From assembly GCA_019246375.1 (NCBI GenBank), contig JAFAQO010000213.1, positions 1 to 19,042 of the forward strand: a stretch of 19,042 nt of DNA. The letters are read 5' to 3'. The stretch is from Mycobacterium sp. (GTDB lineage: Bacteria > Actinomycetota > Actinomycetes > Mycobacteriales > Mycobacteriaceae). The translations under genes and the position numbers were made by a program. The notes beneath the pieces are model-generated. The model was not told the DNA's origin and did not search any database. It was given only the letters and a program-made list of their open reading frames with translations. Each line of letters opens with the position of its first letter. Within the stretch, counting starts at the first letter, position 1. Positions 1-7,849 of this stretch are shown here, piece by piece.

Positions 1-884
1 TGGACGTCACGCTGGATCGATTCGGGTCCGCTGCCGGCGACCCCGCCTGGGTGGTGAAAGACGACCTGCTGGCCGCCGGTAAGGGCGTCGTGGTGACCCC
101 GGACCGCGACACCGCGCGAGCCCATGCGGCCAGCCTGCTCGACGCCGGCCATCCAGTGCTTGTGGAGTCTTATCTTGACGGCCCCGAAGTGTCACTGTTC
201 TGCGTCGTCGACGGCCAGACCGTGGTCCCGATGCTGGCCGCGCAGGACTTCAAGCGTGTAGGTGATGGCGACACCGGACCCAACACCGGTGGTATGGGCG
301 CCTACGCGCCGTTGCCGTGGCTACCCGCCGACACCTGCCGCGATGTGGTCAGCCAGATCGTGGAACCCGTTGCCGCAGAGTTAGTTCAGCGTGACTGCCC
401 GTTCTCCGGGCTGCTCTACGCCGGGCTCGCGCTCACGTCGAGCGGCCCGGCGGTGATCGAATTCAACTGCCGTTTTGGTGATCCGGAGACGCAATCAGTT
501 CTGGCCCTGCTGGACTCACCGCTCGGCCAGCTGCTGTACGCAGCAGCCACCGGCGAATTGGCGAACGTCGATCCACTGCGCTGGCGCGACGGTGCGGCGG
601 TGACGGTCGTGTTGGCGGCTGAACATTATCCAAGTCGGCCGCGGCTTGGAGACGTCATCGTCGGGGCGGAGGCTGACGGTGTTTTGCACGCTGGAACGAC
701 TCGGCGCGACGACGGCGCGATCGTGTCCTCCGGCGGTCGCGTGCTGTCGGTGGTGGGTACCGGCGCTGACCTGTCCGCAGCCCGCACCGCCGCCTACCAC
801 ATTTTGGGGTCGATTCGGTTGCCGGGTGGCTTCTTTCGCAGCGACATCGCACTGGCCGCTGCGGAGGGGAAAGTCAGCGTCTAG
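1..884 (+). CDS. purD: Phosphoribosylamine-glycine ligase (GAR synthetase), 3' part only
   Basis: PurD joins 5-phosphoribosylamine and glycine using ATP to give GAR, the second step of de novo purine synthesis in the cytoplasm. The reading frame is open from the first complete codon at position 3, so the gene enters from the left; about 294 codons of a protein usually near 420 residues are present. The ATP-grasp part is visible: [10 protein letters not shown] near position 70, then [13 protein letters not shown], a glycine-rich [15 protein letters not shown] loop, and the metal/ATP-binding [14 protein letters not shown] around 450-495, followed by the C-terminal domain. An internal ATG-like start at 51 is only a methionine/valine inside the gene. 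The TAG stop at 882-884 shares the palindrome CTAG with the stop of the convergent monooxygenase gene. Assignment is firm; only the N-terminus is missing. Confidence 0.97.
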   Translation, partial: DVTLDRFGSAAGDPAWVVKDDLLAAGKGVVVTPDRDTARAHAASLLDAGHPVLVESYLDGPEVSLFCVVDGQTVVPMLAAQDFKRVGDGDTGPNTGGMGAYAPLPWLPADTCRDVVSQIVEPVAAELVQRDCPFSGLLYAGLALTSSGPAVIEFNCRFGDPETQSVLALLDSPLGQLLYAAATGELANVDPLRWRDGAAVTVVLAAEHYPSRPRLGDVIVGAEADGVLHAGTTRRDDGAIVSSGGRVLSVVGTGADLSAARTAAYHILGSIRLPGGFFRSDIALAAAEGKVSV

Positions 885-2089
885 GCACGCTCGACGGTGC
901 GGATGTGTTCGCGGCGCAGACCCAGCCCCATTGTCCGGCCTAGTAACCGTTTGACGGGCGCGGCGCGGCTCAGCAGCCGAAAGATCCACAGCGGCGGCTC
1001 TGTCTTGCTCATTCGGGCGAGATTCGCCGTCTGTGCGCCCTGTAGCCACTGTGCAATTCTGGTCGGGGTCTGCCTGCGCTTCTGGACCGCGCGGAGGTCA
1101 CGGCCTTTCACATGTCCGTTCCGCAGCGGTTCGGCAAGTGAGTTGGCGGCGGCCACTGCGTCGGCGATGGCGTAGTTGACCCCGATCCCGCCGACCGGGG
1201 ACATTGCGTGCGCAGCGTCCCCGATGCACAACAAGCCAGGTAGCCACCATTGCCGCAACCGGTTGGCACGCACCGACAGCAGCTTGACCTGCTCCCAGTC
1301 GGTGAGTGAGTTGAGGCTGGTGGCGAGAAACGGGGCGGCCGAGCAAACACTGGACCGGAATGCCGAAAGCCCTCTGGCTTTGACCCGTTCAAAGCCGGCC
1401 TTATCGATGACCGTCCCGCACTGCCAGTACTCACCACGGTTGATCGCGATGACGATCTGGCCATCGCCGAGGTATCCGAGACTTTCGGGAGCAGACTCGT
1501 AGTCACGCGGAAGGCGGAACCACAACACGTCGATAGGCATCGAAAACTCTTTGAGCGGCAAGTCGGACTGTTCTCGGACGACCGACCATCGCCCGTCGCA
1601 GGCGACCGTCACATCGGCGCTGATCTCGACTAGATCACCCGCGCGCTGCGCCGTGACACCTGTGACCCGATCGCCCTGCCGCCGAAGGCCGGTTACTTCC
1701 GTATTCATCTCGAGCCGGAAGGAAGGATAACGGCCCGCCCTGTCCGCCAGGAAGTTCAGGAAGTCCCACTGCGGCATGAAGACGACGTACTTGCAGACGG
1801 TTGGTAGGTGGCGGAAATCAATGAGATCAAACGTCTGGCCTCTGAATCCAATGCCCAGCTGTTCCATGGTCTGATGTGGCACCTGCTGCAGGAACTCCTC
1901 CAGGAGTCCGAGCTCATGCATCAGCTCGGTGGTCGACGGATGGACCGTATCGCCACGGAAGTCGCGCAAAAAATCGCCATGCTTCTCCACAAGGAGGGTT
2001 TGCACACCCGACCGCGCAAGCAAGTAGGCGAGCACCATTCCGGCCGGGCCGCCGCCGACTACGAGGCACGTGGTCGTCCACCTATGCAT
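881..2089 (-). CDS. FAD-dependent aromatic-type monooxygenase (FAD_binding_3 family)
   Basis: This is a class A flavoprotein monooxygenase-like protein of about 402 residues. The N-terminal Rossmann motif [19 protein letters not shown] ends at an acidic residue in LLVEK. The DG motif appears as [12 protein letters not shown], and the second FAD motif as [20 protein letters not shown]. These are the three landmarks of the UbiH/PHBH group, whose members hydroxylate aromatic or polyketide substrates with NAD(P)H and O2. The substrate cannot be read from the sequence. I chose the ATG at 2087-2089 because AAGGTG lies four bases upstream; a GTG at 2105-2107 would add six residues. The start overlaps the upstream tetR stop by a few bases, so the two genes are probably cotranscribed and the TetR protein is the likely regulator. 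No transmembrane segment is evident. Family confidence is high, substrate unknown. Confidence 0.9.
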   Translation of the reverse strand: MHRWTTTCLVVGGGPAGMVLAYLLARSGVQTLLVEKHGDFLRDFRGDTVHPSTTELMHELGLLEEFLQQVPHQTMEQLGIGFRGQTFDLIDFRHLPTVCKYVVFMPQWDFLNFLADRAGRYPSFRLEMNTEVTGLRRQGDRVTGVTAQRAGDLVEISADVTVACDGRWSVVREQSDLPLKEFSMPIDVLWFRLPRDYESAPESLGYLGDGQIVIAINRGEYWQCGTVIDKAGFERVKARGLSAFRSSVCSAAPFLATSLNSLTDWEQVKLLSVRANRLRQWWLPGLLCIGDAAHAMSPVGGIGVNYAIADAVAAANSLAEPLRNGHVKGRDLRAVQKRRQTPTRIAQWLQGAQTANLARMSKTEPPLWIFRLLSRAAPVKRLLGRTMGLGLRREHIRTVERA

Positions 2090-2807
2090 TGCGCACCTTG
2101 TCGGCACGGCGCAGCGCCGAAATCCAGCTCTTCACGGCACGGGCGTCGACACTGTTCAGCGTGCCGACCGGCACGCCCAGATATCGTTCGATCGCTTCCA
2201 TGTGCGCTCCATGCGTTTTCACTATCTTCTTGACAGTTGGTTCGACAGGTGATCGCCGAGTTGCGCCAAGCAGCAGCTGGGCCATCGCGTCCTGAAGCGC
2301 TTGGATGACGGCGACGATGATCGCTCCGGCCTGATCGGGGTAAGCGGTGACAAAAAGACCCTCGTCGACACCCTGCCGGACAATCGTGCTCAGCAGCGGC
2401 GCCAATCGTTTCGCGGACTCGCGATCCACCAACAGCCGAAAGGTGACGTTATCGGGCGCGTACCAGACCGGCAGCATCGCCACGAAGAGGTCCTGCCGCT
2501 TCGATTTCCAACGAATGACCTCGCCGAAGAACAGCTGCAGTTTCTGCGGAGCCCCGATCGTGGGTTCCTCGACGATCGGCGCAAGGGCCCGCTCAGAGTC
2601 GCTGACCAGCCGTTCGGTGAGGGCTTCGAGCACTGCCGGCTTGGCATCGAAGTAGTGGTAGAAGGCACCTTTGGAGATCTGCAGGTCGTCGAGAATGTCT
2701 TGAATCGTCAGGTGCTCATAGCCCTTGGACATGAGCAGCCGCTGCGCGGCATCCAGAATCGCATCACGACGTGCAGCGTGTTCGGCAAGGTTGACCGTCC
2801 GAGCCAC
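2082..2807 (-). CDS. TetR/AcrR family transcriptional regulator
   Basis: The protein has 241 residues. The N-terminal DNA-binding domain is typical of TetR: RRDAILDAAQRLL, then a helix-turn-helix in TIQDILDDLQISKGAFYHYF at about residues 34-53. The ligand-binding domain that follows is not recognisable beyond the family. The start is a GTG at 2805-2807 with GGAGGT three bases upstream. A 13-bp palindrome lies just before the gene next to a good -10 box, which fits autorepression. The gene overlaps the start of the downstream FAD monooxygenase, so it probably controls that gene and perhaps the oppositely placed end of the ggt block. It is longer than many TetR proteins because of a C-terminal extension after about residue 195. 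The effector is unknown. Confidence 0.92.
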   Translation of the reverse strand: MARTVNLAEHAARRDAILDAAQRLLMSKGYEHLTIQDILDDLQISKGAFYHYFDAKPAVLEALTERLVSDSERALAPIVEEPTIGAPQKLQLFFGEVIRWKSKRQDLFVAMLPVWYAPDNVTFRLLVDRESAKRLAPLLSTIVRQGVDEGLFVTAYPDQAGAIIVAVIQALQDAMAQLLLGATRRSPVEPTVKKIVKTHGAHMEAIERYLGVPVGTLNSVDARAVKSWISALRRADKVRNA

Positions 2808-2819
2808 CGTACCTCCATA

Positions 2820-2867
2820 ATTAGACCGACGGTCGGTTTATTATCTATTGTGATTGCCACGGTCCAA
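2820..2867 (-). promoter_or_regulatory. Promoter and probable operator of the tetR-monooxygenase operon
   Basis: Read on the minus strand, a TTGGAC (2862-2867) is followed after 16 bases by GATAAT (2840-2845), a five-of-six match to the -10 consensus. Immediately downstream is the palindrome ACCGAC-G-GTCGGT (2825-2837), then GGAGGT (2811-2816) and the GTG start. A symmetric site between the -10 box and the ribosome binding site is where a TetR repressor would block its own transcription. The -35 match is weak. The role of the palindrome as operator is inferred from position and symmetry. Confidence 0.65.
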
Positions 2868-2903
2868 CTAGTCAAGGTGGACGCACGAGTAGCTATCCAG
2901 CTA

Positions 2904-4487
2904 CTAAAAACCTGCGGCTTGGCCGTCCCGGCGCGGGTCGCTCACCGCAAGATACCCGTCATCGAGTCGCCAGATCGCCTGGCAGCTCCCGAACTGGTCG
3001 TAGTCATCCACGGCGACCAATTGGTGGCCGCGCCGGTGCAGTTCGTCCAGTGTTGAATGCGGGAAACCGTTTTCGCAGCAGACTTGAAGGCCCTGCAGCC
3101 ATTGGAACCTCGGGCCGTCGCAAGCCGCCTGCGGGTTTTGGTCATGGTCGGCAATGCGCACCACCACTTGCACATGACCCTGTGGCTGCATCAAGCCGCC
3201 CATCACGCCAAAGCTCATCACCGGTGCACCAGCTTTGGTCACGAATCCCGGGATGATCGTTTGGTAGGGACGCTTACTCGGCCCGACCCGGTTCGGATGA
3301 CCAGGCATTGCAGTAAAACCCGCACCACGGTTGTGCAGCGATATCCCGGTGCCCGGCACTACCACACCTGAGCCGAACCCCGTGTAATTCGACTGGATCA
3401 TCGACACCATCAATCCCGAGGCGTCGGCAGCCGTGAGATACACCGTTCCACCCTTGGGAGTACCGGCGGCCGCCGGCTTCGCGCGCTTGAGATCGATCAA
3501 TGTCGCGCGTTGCTGCAGATATTCCTTGTCCAGGAGGTGTTGTGGGCGTAGCGGCATGTGGTCGATGTCGGCAAGATAAGCCTGCGCGTCGGCGAAAGCC
3601 AGCTTCACCGCTTCGATCTGCAGATGCACACTGTCAGCGGAATCCACTGCAAGCGAGGCCATGTCGAACTGCTCGACGATGCCCAGGGCGATCAAGGCGA
3701 CAATCCCCTGGCCGTTGGGCGGAATCTCATGGACGGTGTATTCGCGGTAGGCGCCGCTGATGGTGCCGACCCAGTCGGCTTGATGAGCTGCAAGGTCGCT
3801 GACACGCATCACGCCGCCGTTGGCCGACGCATGCGCCTCGAGCTTTGCCGCCAATTCCCCGCGATAGAACGCCCCGCCGTTGGTTGCGGCGATCTGCTCG
3901 AGCGTCGTGGCGTGGCCGGGGAAGGTTACGAGCTCACCGGCTTTCGGCGCCCGGCCGCCGGGCATGAACGCCTCGGCGAATCCCGGCTGCGACTTGAACA
4001 ATGGCACCTGTTTCGCCCATTGCGCCGCGACCGTCGGCGAGACTAGAAAACCGTTGCGCGCATACGCTATTGCAGGTTCAAACAGTTGCTTCAACGGCAA
4101 CTTTCCATACCTGGCATGCAGCTCAACCCAGGCCGACACCGCACCCGGCACCGTGACCGAATTCCAGCCGAGCATCGGAACCGCGTTGCCGGCGAAATAC
4201 TCCGGCGTCCAGGCCGCAGGAGATCGGCCTGACGCGTTCAGCCCGTGCAGTTGCTGTCCATCCCAGACGATGGCGAAGGCGTCGGAGCCGATGCCGTTGG
4301 ACACCGGCTCCACCACTGTAAGGGTGATGGCGGTGGCAACGGCCGCGTCGACCGCGCTGCCGCCATCGGCGAGCATCCGCAGACCGGCTTGGGCGGCAAG
4401 CGGCTGCGACGTGCACACAACGTTGCGCGCCAGAACCGGCTTTCGCGGCCAGGCGTAGGGAAAGTCCCAGTCAAAGGGCACGGTCAC
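2904..4487 (-). CDS. ggtA: Gamma-glutamyltransferase / cephalosporin-acylase-like Ntn hydrolase
   Basis: A 527-residue member of the gamma-glutamyltranspeptidase family, whose precursors cut themselves to expose a catalytic threonine and then hydrolyse or transfer gamma-glutamyl or acyl groups. The N-terminal half has VVCTSQPLAAQAGLRML, GGSAVDAAVATAITLTVVEP and GIGSDAFAIVWD. The cleavage site is in KGGTVYLTAADASGLMVS, making Thr348 the predicted nucleophile. The oxyanion-side SFGVMGGLMQPQGHVQ and a C-terminal DGPRFQW segment complete the family. No signal peptide is visible, so it is probably cytoplasmic, unlike classical exported GGTs. It is closest in context to M. tuberculosis ggtA (Rv0773c), the gene next to purD. 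The GTG start overlaps the stop of the acyl-CoA synthetase gene as GTGA, so translation is probably coupled. Substrate is uncertain: amide or acyl hydrolysis is as likely as glutathione turnover. Confidence 0.9.
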   Translation of the reverse strand: MTVPFDWDFPYAWPRKPVLARNVVCTSQPLAAQAGLRMLADGGSAVDAAVATAITLTVVEPVSNGIGSDAFAIVWDGQQLHGLNASGRSPAAWTPEYFAGNAVPMLGWNSVTVPGAVSAWVELHARYGKLPLKQLFEPAIAYARNGFLVSPTVAAQWAKQVPLFKSQPGFAEAFMPGGRAPKAGELVTFPGHATTLEQIAATNGGAFYRGELAAKLEAHASANGGVMRVSDLAAHQADWVGTISGAYREYTVHEIPPNGQGIVALIALGIVEQFDMASLAVDSADSVHLQIEAVKLAFADAQAYLADIDHMPLRPQHLLDKEYLQQRATLIDLKRAKPAAAGTPKGGTVYLTAADASGLMVSMIQSNYTGFGSGVVVPGTGISLHNRGAGFTAMPGHPNRVGPSKRPYQTIIPGFVTKAGAPVMSFGVMGGLMQPQGHVQVVVRIADHDQNPQAACDGPRFQWLQGLQVCCENGFPHSTLDELHRRGHQLVAVDDYDQFGSCQAIWRLDDGYLAVSDPRRDGQAAGF

Positions 4488-6040
4488 GGTCGGCTCGGCC
4501 CGAACCTGACAGCCACCGCGCGGCGGTCCACTGATCCTTTCGCCGTGTGTGGCAGCTCGCTCGTCACCTGGATATCAGCGGGCACCTCAAAGGCAGCAAG
4601 CCGCTCCCGACAGAACTCGACGAGTTCGCCGGGACTCGGCGGGTCAGACGGACCTGGCACCACAACTGCGGCAACCGTCTCGCCGTAAAGCGGATGTGGT
4701 ACGCCGAATACCGCTGCTTCCAACACCTTCGGGTGACAGGCCAACGCGTTTTCAACCCGCTCCGGTGATATCTTCTCCCCGCCCCGGTTGATGAGCTCCT
4801 TGATGCGGCCACGTAGCGTCAGATCTCCCGCCGCCGACAGCGACCCCAGATCACCGGTGTGCAGCCATCCGTCTGTGAAACTCCGCGTGGTTGCCGACCG
4901 ATCGCCGAGATAGCCGCGTACCACCGTGTGGCCCCGCAGCTGCACCTCTCCGACCGCATCTGGCGGGCCCGGTCGACCGTCGTCCCCGACAATACGGATC
5001 TGCGCTCCCGACGATCGGCCGACGAGGCCGGATATCGGCACGTCCTGATTTTCCGTCGTGCTCGTCACCTGATGTGTCGCCTCGGTCATCCCATAGGCAC
5101 TGAAAACTGATGCTGCGAACTCGGTGCGCAACGCCTGCGCTGTCTCTGCGCTGAGCGGCGCACTGCAGCTGCGGATGAACCGCAGTGTGGCTCCCTCGCG
5201 TGCGGGTTTGTCGATTGTGCTGCGTTCCAGCAGAATTCGGTGAATCGTTGGGACGGCGGTGAACCAGGTCGCTCGAACGGCGCCGACGTCGTCCCAGAAC
5301 GTGTGCGCGGAGAACCGCCCGCGAGCGGGAAGCAACACCGTTCCGCAGGATGCCAGGGTCGACAGCAGCGTGGCAATCAACCCGTGGCCGTGGAAAAGTG
5401 GCATCACCGCGACTGTCGCATCATCAGGGCCGAGCCCGTAGGTAGCGATGACGCCGCGGACCGAACGCGCGATGTTGTCGTGGGTCCAAGGCACCATCTT
5501 GGGCGAACCGGTGGTACCGCCGGTGAACATGATCATGGCGTCGTCGGGCCGCAATCCGTCGGGGGTCGCAGTCGCCGACGAGGGCGCCGCGGTCGCGTCA
5601 ACTTCGATGCGGACGCCGTCGTTTCGGCTGCAAGTCACCGAGATCGGCCAGCTCGGAAAAGTTGGCTCTGTTGTCACGCCAGGCCCGGTGCCGTCGATCA
5701 AGGCAACCTTCACTCCGGCTGCCGCGATCCTGATGCCCTGGTCGACGACGGGAAGCGCGGGGTCCACCGGAACCACAACAAGTCCCGCGCGCGACGACGC
5801 AAGCAGCCCGATGACGAACTCGGCGTTGCTGTGAGCGCGCAGCGCTGCCCGATCGCCGGGTTGCAGGCCGGCTGCCGCGAGCTGTCGGGCTAAGTCGTCG
5901 ACCAGTCGGACCAGCTCACCGTAGGTGATCGGCACGCGATCGGCGCTGACTACCAGCGCCGGCGCGTCCGGGCGGCGGCTTGCCGCCGCCTGCAGCAGGT
6001 CGGCAACGGGTGGGCTCGAATCCCCAGCAGCGGGCATCAT
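4484..6040 (-). CDS. fadD7: Acyl-CoA synthetase, FadD7 / oxalate-CoA ligase-like (ANL superfamily)
   Basis: An adenylate-forming enzyme of about 518 residues. It carries the P-loop MFTGGTTGSPK, the PLFHGHGL segment, SAYGMTEATHQ, the ribose-binding Asp in GWLHTGDLG, and RIKELINRGGEKISP that leads to the mobile C-terminal domain. It resembles mycobacterial FadD7 (Rv0119) and the AAE3/Pcs60 group that activates oxalate to oxalyl-CoA. This is supported by the divergent neighbour, an oxalyl-CoA decarboxylase; the same pair is adjacent in M. tuberculosis. The A10 segment reads PHTAKGSVDR where the family normally has a T-G-K-x-x-R pattern, so the catalytic lysine position is Ser and a Lys lies two residues earlier. 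I chose the ATG at 6038-6040: TAGCGT lies seven bases upstream, a leaderless layout. A second ATG follows directly. Its stop overlaps the ggt start as GTGA. Substrate is inferred. Confidence 0.87.
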   Translation of the reverse strand: MMPAAGDSSPPVADLLQAAASRRPDAPALVVSADRVPITYGELVRLVDDLARQLAAAGLQPGDRAALRAHSNAEFVIGLLASSRAGLVVVPVDPALPVVDQGIRIAAAGVKVALIDGTGPGVTTEPTFPSWPISVTCSRNDGVRIEVDATAAPSSATATPDGLRPDDAMIMFTGGTTGSPKMVPWTHDNIARSVRGVIATYGLGPDDATVAVMPLFHGHGLIATLLSTLASCGTVLLPARGRFSAHTFWDDVGAVRATWFTAVPTIHRILLERSTIDKPAREGATLRFIRSCSAPLSAETAQALRTEFAASVFSAYGMTEATHQVTSTTENQDVPISGLVGRSSGAQIRIVGDDGRPGPPDAVGEVQLRGHTVVRGYLGDRSATTRSFTDGWLHTGDLGSLSAAGDLTLRGRIKELINRGGEKISPERVENALACHPKVLEAAVFGVPHPLYGETVAAVVVPGPSDPPSPGELVEFCRERLAAFEVPADIQVTSELPHTAKGSVDRRAVAVRFGPSRP

Positions 6041-6113
6041 CAATCACACGCTAGTCGCAGTGCATAGCAGCTCCGTTTTGGAAGTCGGTAAGCAAGTGGA
6101 CAACAGTGGAGGC
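6041..6113. promoter_or_regulatory. Divergent promoter region between fadD7-like gene and oxcA
   Basis: This 73-base spacer separates the two oppositely directed genes of the oxalate-like module. On the minus strand TAGCGT (6048-6053) fits the mycobacterial TANNNT -10 pattern, placed seven bases before the synthetase ATG, which suggests a leaderless transcript. On the plus strand GTGGAGG lies directly before the oxcA ATG as its ribosome binding site. No clear -35 boxes or operator palindrome were found. Shared control of both genes is plausible but not shown. Confidence 0.5.
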
Positions 6114-7835
6114 ATGACCACGCAATCGACGCGCCGCGAGCTGACCGATGGCTTCCACTTGGTTGTGGATGCACTCAAGCTCAACAGGGTCGATACGATT
6201 TACGGGCTCGTCGGAATCCCGATCACGGACTTGGCCCGCGTCGCGCAGGCATCGGGAATCCGCTACATCGGTTTTCGGCACGAGACCTCGGCCGGTAACG
6301 CCGCGGCCGCTGCGGGATTTCTCACCCGGAGGCCAGGCATCTGCTTGACGGTGTCGGCGCCCGGCTTCCTCAACGGTTTGGTCGCGTTGGCCAACGCCAC
6401 CACGAATTGCTTTCCGATGATCCAGATCGCCGGCTCCAGTGAGCGGCCGCTGGTGGACATGCAGCGCGGCGACTACGAGGAACTCGACCAGCTGAACGCG
6501 GCCCGGCCATTCGCCAAGGCGGCGTACCGGATTGCCCGGGTGCAGGACATCGGACTTGGTGTCGCCCGCGCCATTCGCAGCGCGGTGTCCGGCCGGCCAG
6601 GCGGTGTGTACCTCGACATCCCGGGCGCTGTGCTGGCAGAGGCGATCGATGCTGCTGTCGCCGCCGAGAGCATCTGGCGGGTCGTCGACCCCGCTCCGCG
6701 GCAATATCCGGCGCCCGAGGCAGTTGAACGTGCTATGGGATTACTCGAGCACGCGCAGCGGCCGCTGATCGTGCTCGGCAAGGGCGCAGCATATGCGCAG
6801 TCCGACAGCACAATTCGGCAGTTTATCGAGACTACCGGGATCCCGTTTCTGCCGATGTCGATGGCGAAGGGTTTACTGGCGGACTCCCACCCGCAGTCCG
6901 TCACCGCCGCACGTTCACTTGCCCTGGCCCGCGCGGATGTGGTCATGCTGATCGGGGCCCGGCTGAATTGGCTGCTGGGCCACGGGGAATCGCCGCCATG
7001 GTCTGCCGGTACGAAATTCGTCCAGGTGGACATCGCGGCGTACGAGTTCGACAGCAATAAGCCGATTGCGGCGCCGCTGGCCGGCGACATCGGTTCGGTG
7101 ATGTCGGCGTTGCTCGACCGCGTGCAGGAACATCCGATCGTCGTGCCGGCGGCGTGGGTGAGTGAGCTCGCCGAGCGCAGGGCCCAGAACAATGCCAAAT
7201 TGAGCAAGCGCCTGGCCGATGAGCCGCATCCGATGCGGTTCTACAACGCCCTGCGCGCCGTGCGCGACGTGTTGCACGAGCACCCGGACGTTTACGTGGT
7301 CAACGAGGGCGCCAACGCACTGGACACGGCCCGCAACGTGATCGACATGCAGGTGCCGAGACACCGGCTCGACAGCGGAACATGGGGCGTGATGGGCATC
7401 GGCATGGGCTATGCCATCGCTGCGGCGGTCGAGACGGGACGTTCAGTTGTCGCGATAGAGGGCGACAGCGCGTTTGGCTTTAGCGGCATGGAATTCGAGA
7501 CGATATGCCGCTACCGGCTACCGATCACCGTCGTCATTCTCAACAACGGCGGCGTATATCGCGGCGACGAGATCGCCGCCGGTTCGGGAGTCGCAGGCAA
7601 GGACCCGGCACCCACCGTCCTCAACGCCCAGGCACACCACGAGCTGATCGCAGAAGCCTTCGGCGGCAAGGGCTATCACGTCACCACTGCGACGGAGCTG
7701 CAGTCTGCACTGACCGACGCGCTGGCATCGAATGGGCCGGCGATTATCGACTGCGAACTCGACCCCGGGGCGGGAGTCGAGAGCGGACACCTGACCAGCC
7801 TCAACCCGAAGAGCGCAGCTACGCCCTCCGCCTGA
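6114..7835 (+). CDS. oxcA: Oxalyl-CoA decarboxylase (ThDP-dependent)
   Basis: A 573-residue thiamine-diphosphate enzyme that converts oxalyl-CoA to formyl-CoA and CO2; the length matches the Oxalobacter enzyme (568). The glutamate activating the ThDP aminopyrimidine is Glu57 in GFRHETSAGNAAAAAGF. The GDYEELDQ motif gives Tyr121-Glu122 and VYRGDE gives Tyr482, matching Oxalobacter Tyr120, Glu121 and Tyr483, which are known active-site residues. The ThDP/Mg motif is GDSAFGFSGMEFE through ILNNGG. The C-terminus ESGHLTSLNPKS also resembles the family. I chose the ATG at 6114 because homology begins there (MTTQSTRRELTDGF) and GTGGAGG precedes it; the open frame runs back to 5925 but that part overlaps the divergent synthetase. 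It ends 14 bases from the stop of the convergent acyl-CoA dehydrogenase. M. tuberculosis Rv0118c is the probable orthologue. Confidence 0.94.
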   Translation: MTTQSTRRELTDGFHLVVDALKLNRVDTIYGLVGIPITDLARVAQASGIRYIGFRHETSAGNAAAAAGFLTRRPGICLTVSAPGFLNGLVALANATTNCFPMIQIAGSSERPLVDMQRGDYEELDQLNAARPFAKAAYRIARVQDIGLGVARAIRSAVSGRPGGVYLDIPGAVLAEAIDAAVAAESIWRVVDPAPRQYPAPEAVERAMGLLEHAQRPLIVLGKGAAYAQSDSTIRQFIETTGIPFLPMSMAKGLLADSHPQSVTAARSLALARADVVMLIGARLNWLLGHGESPPWSAGTKFVQVDIAAYEFDSNKPIAAPLAGDIGSVMSALLDRVQEHPIVVPAAWVSELAERRAQNNAKLSKRLADEPHPMRFYNALRAVRDVLHEHPDVYVVNEGANALDTARNVIDMQVPRHRLDSGTWGVMGIGMGYAIAAAVETGRSVVAIEGDSAFGFSGMEFETICRYRLPITVVILNNGGVYRGDEIAAGSGVAGKDPAPTVLNAQAHHELIAEAFGGKGYHVTTATELQSALTDALASNGPAIIDCELDPGAGVESGHLTSLNPKSAATPSA

Positions 7836-7849
7836 ACGAGTAGTCACGG

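Noticed and set aside
2301..3056. 251-codon plus-strand frame across tetR and the 3' end of ggt
   Set aside because: It covers the opposite strand of two solid genes and shows no family motif.
3558..4046. 162-codon frame opposite the ggt gene
   Set aside because: Shadow of the GGT reading frame; no supporting start site or motif.
5925..6113. N-terminal extension of OxcA
   Set aside because: It overlaps the divergent synthetase gene, and family homology begins at the ATG at 6114, which has a GGAGG before it.
6473..7207. 244-codon open frame antisense to oxcA
   Set aside because: Ser/Ala rich low-complexity translation with no recognisable domain, opposite a certain gene.
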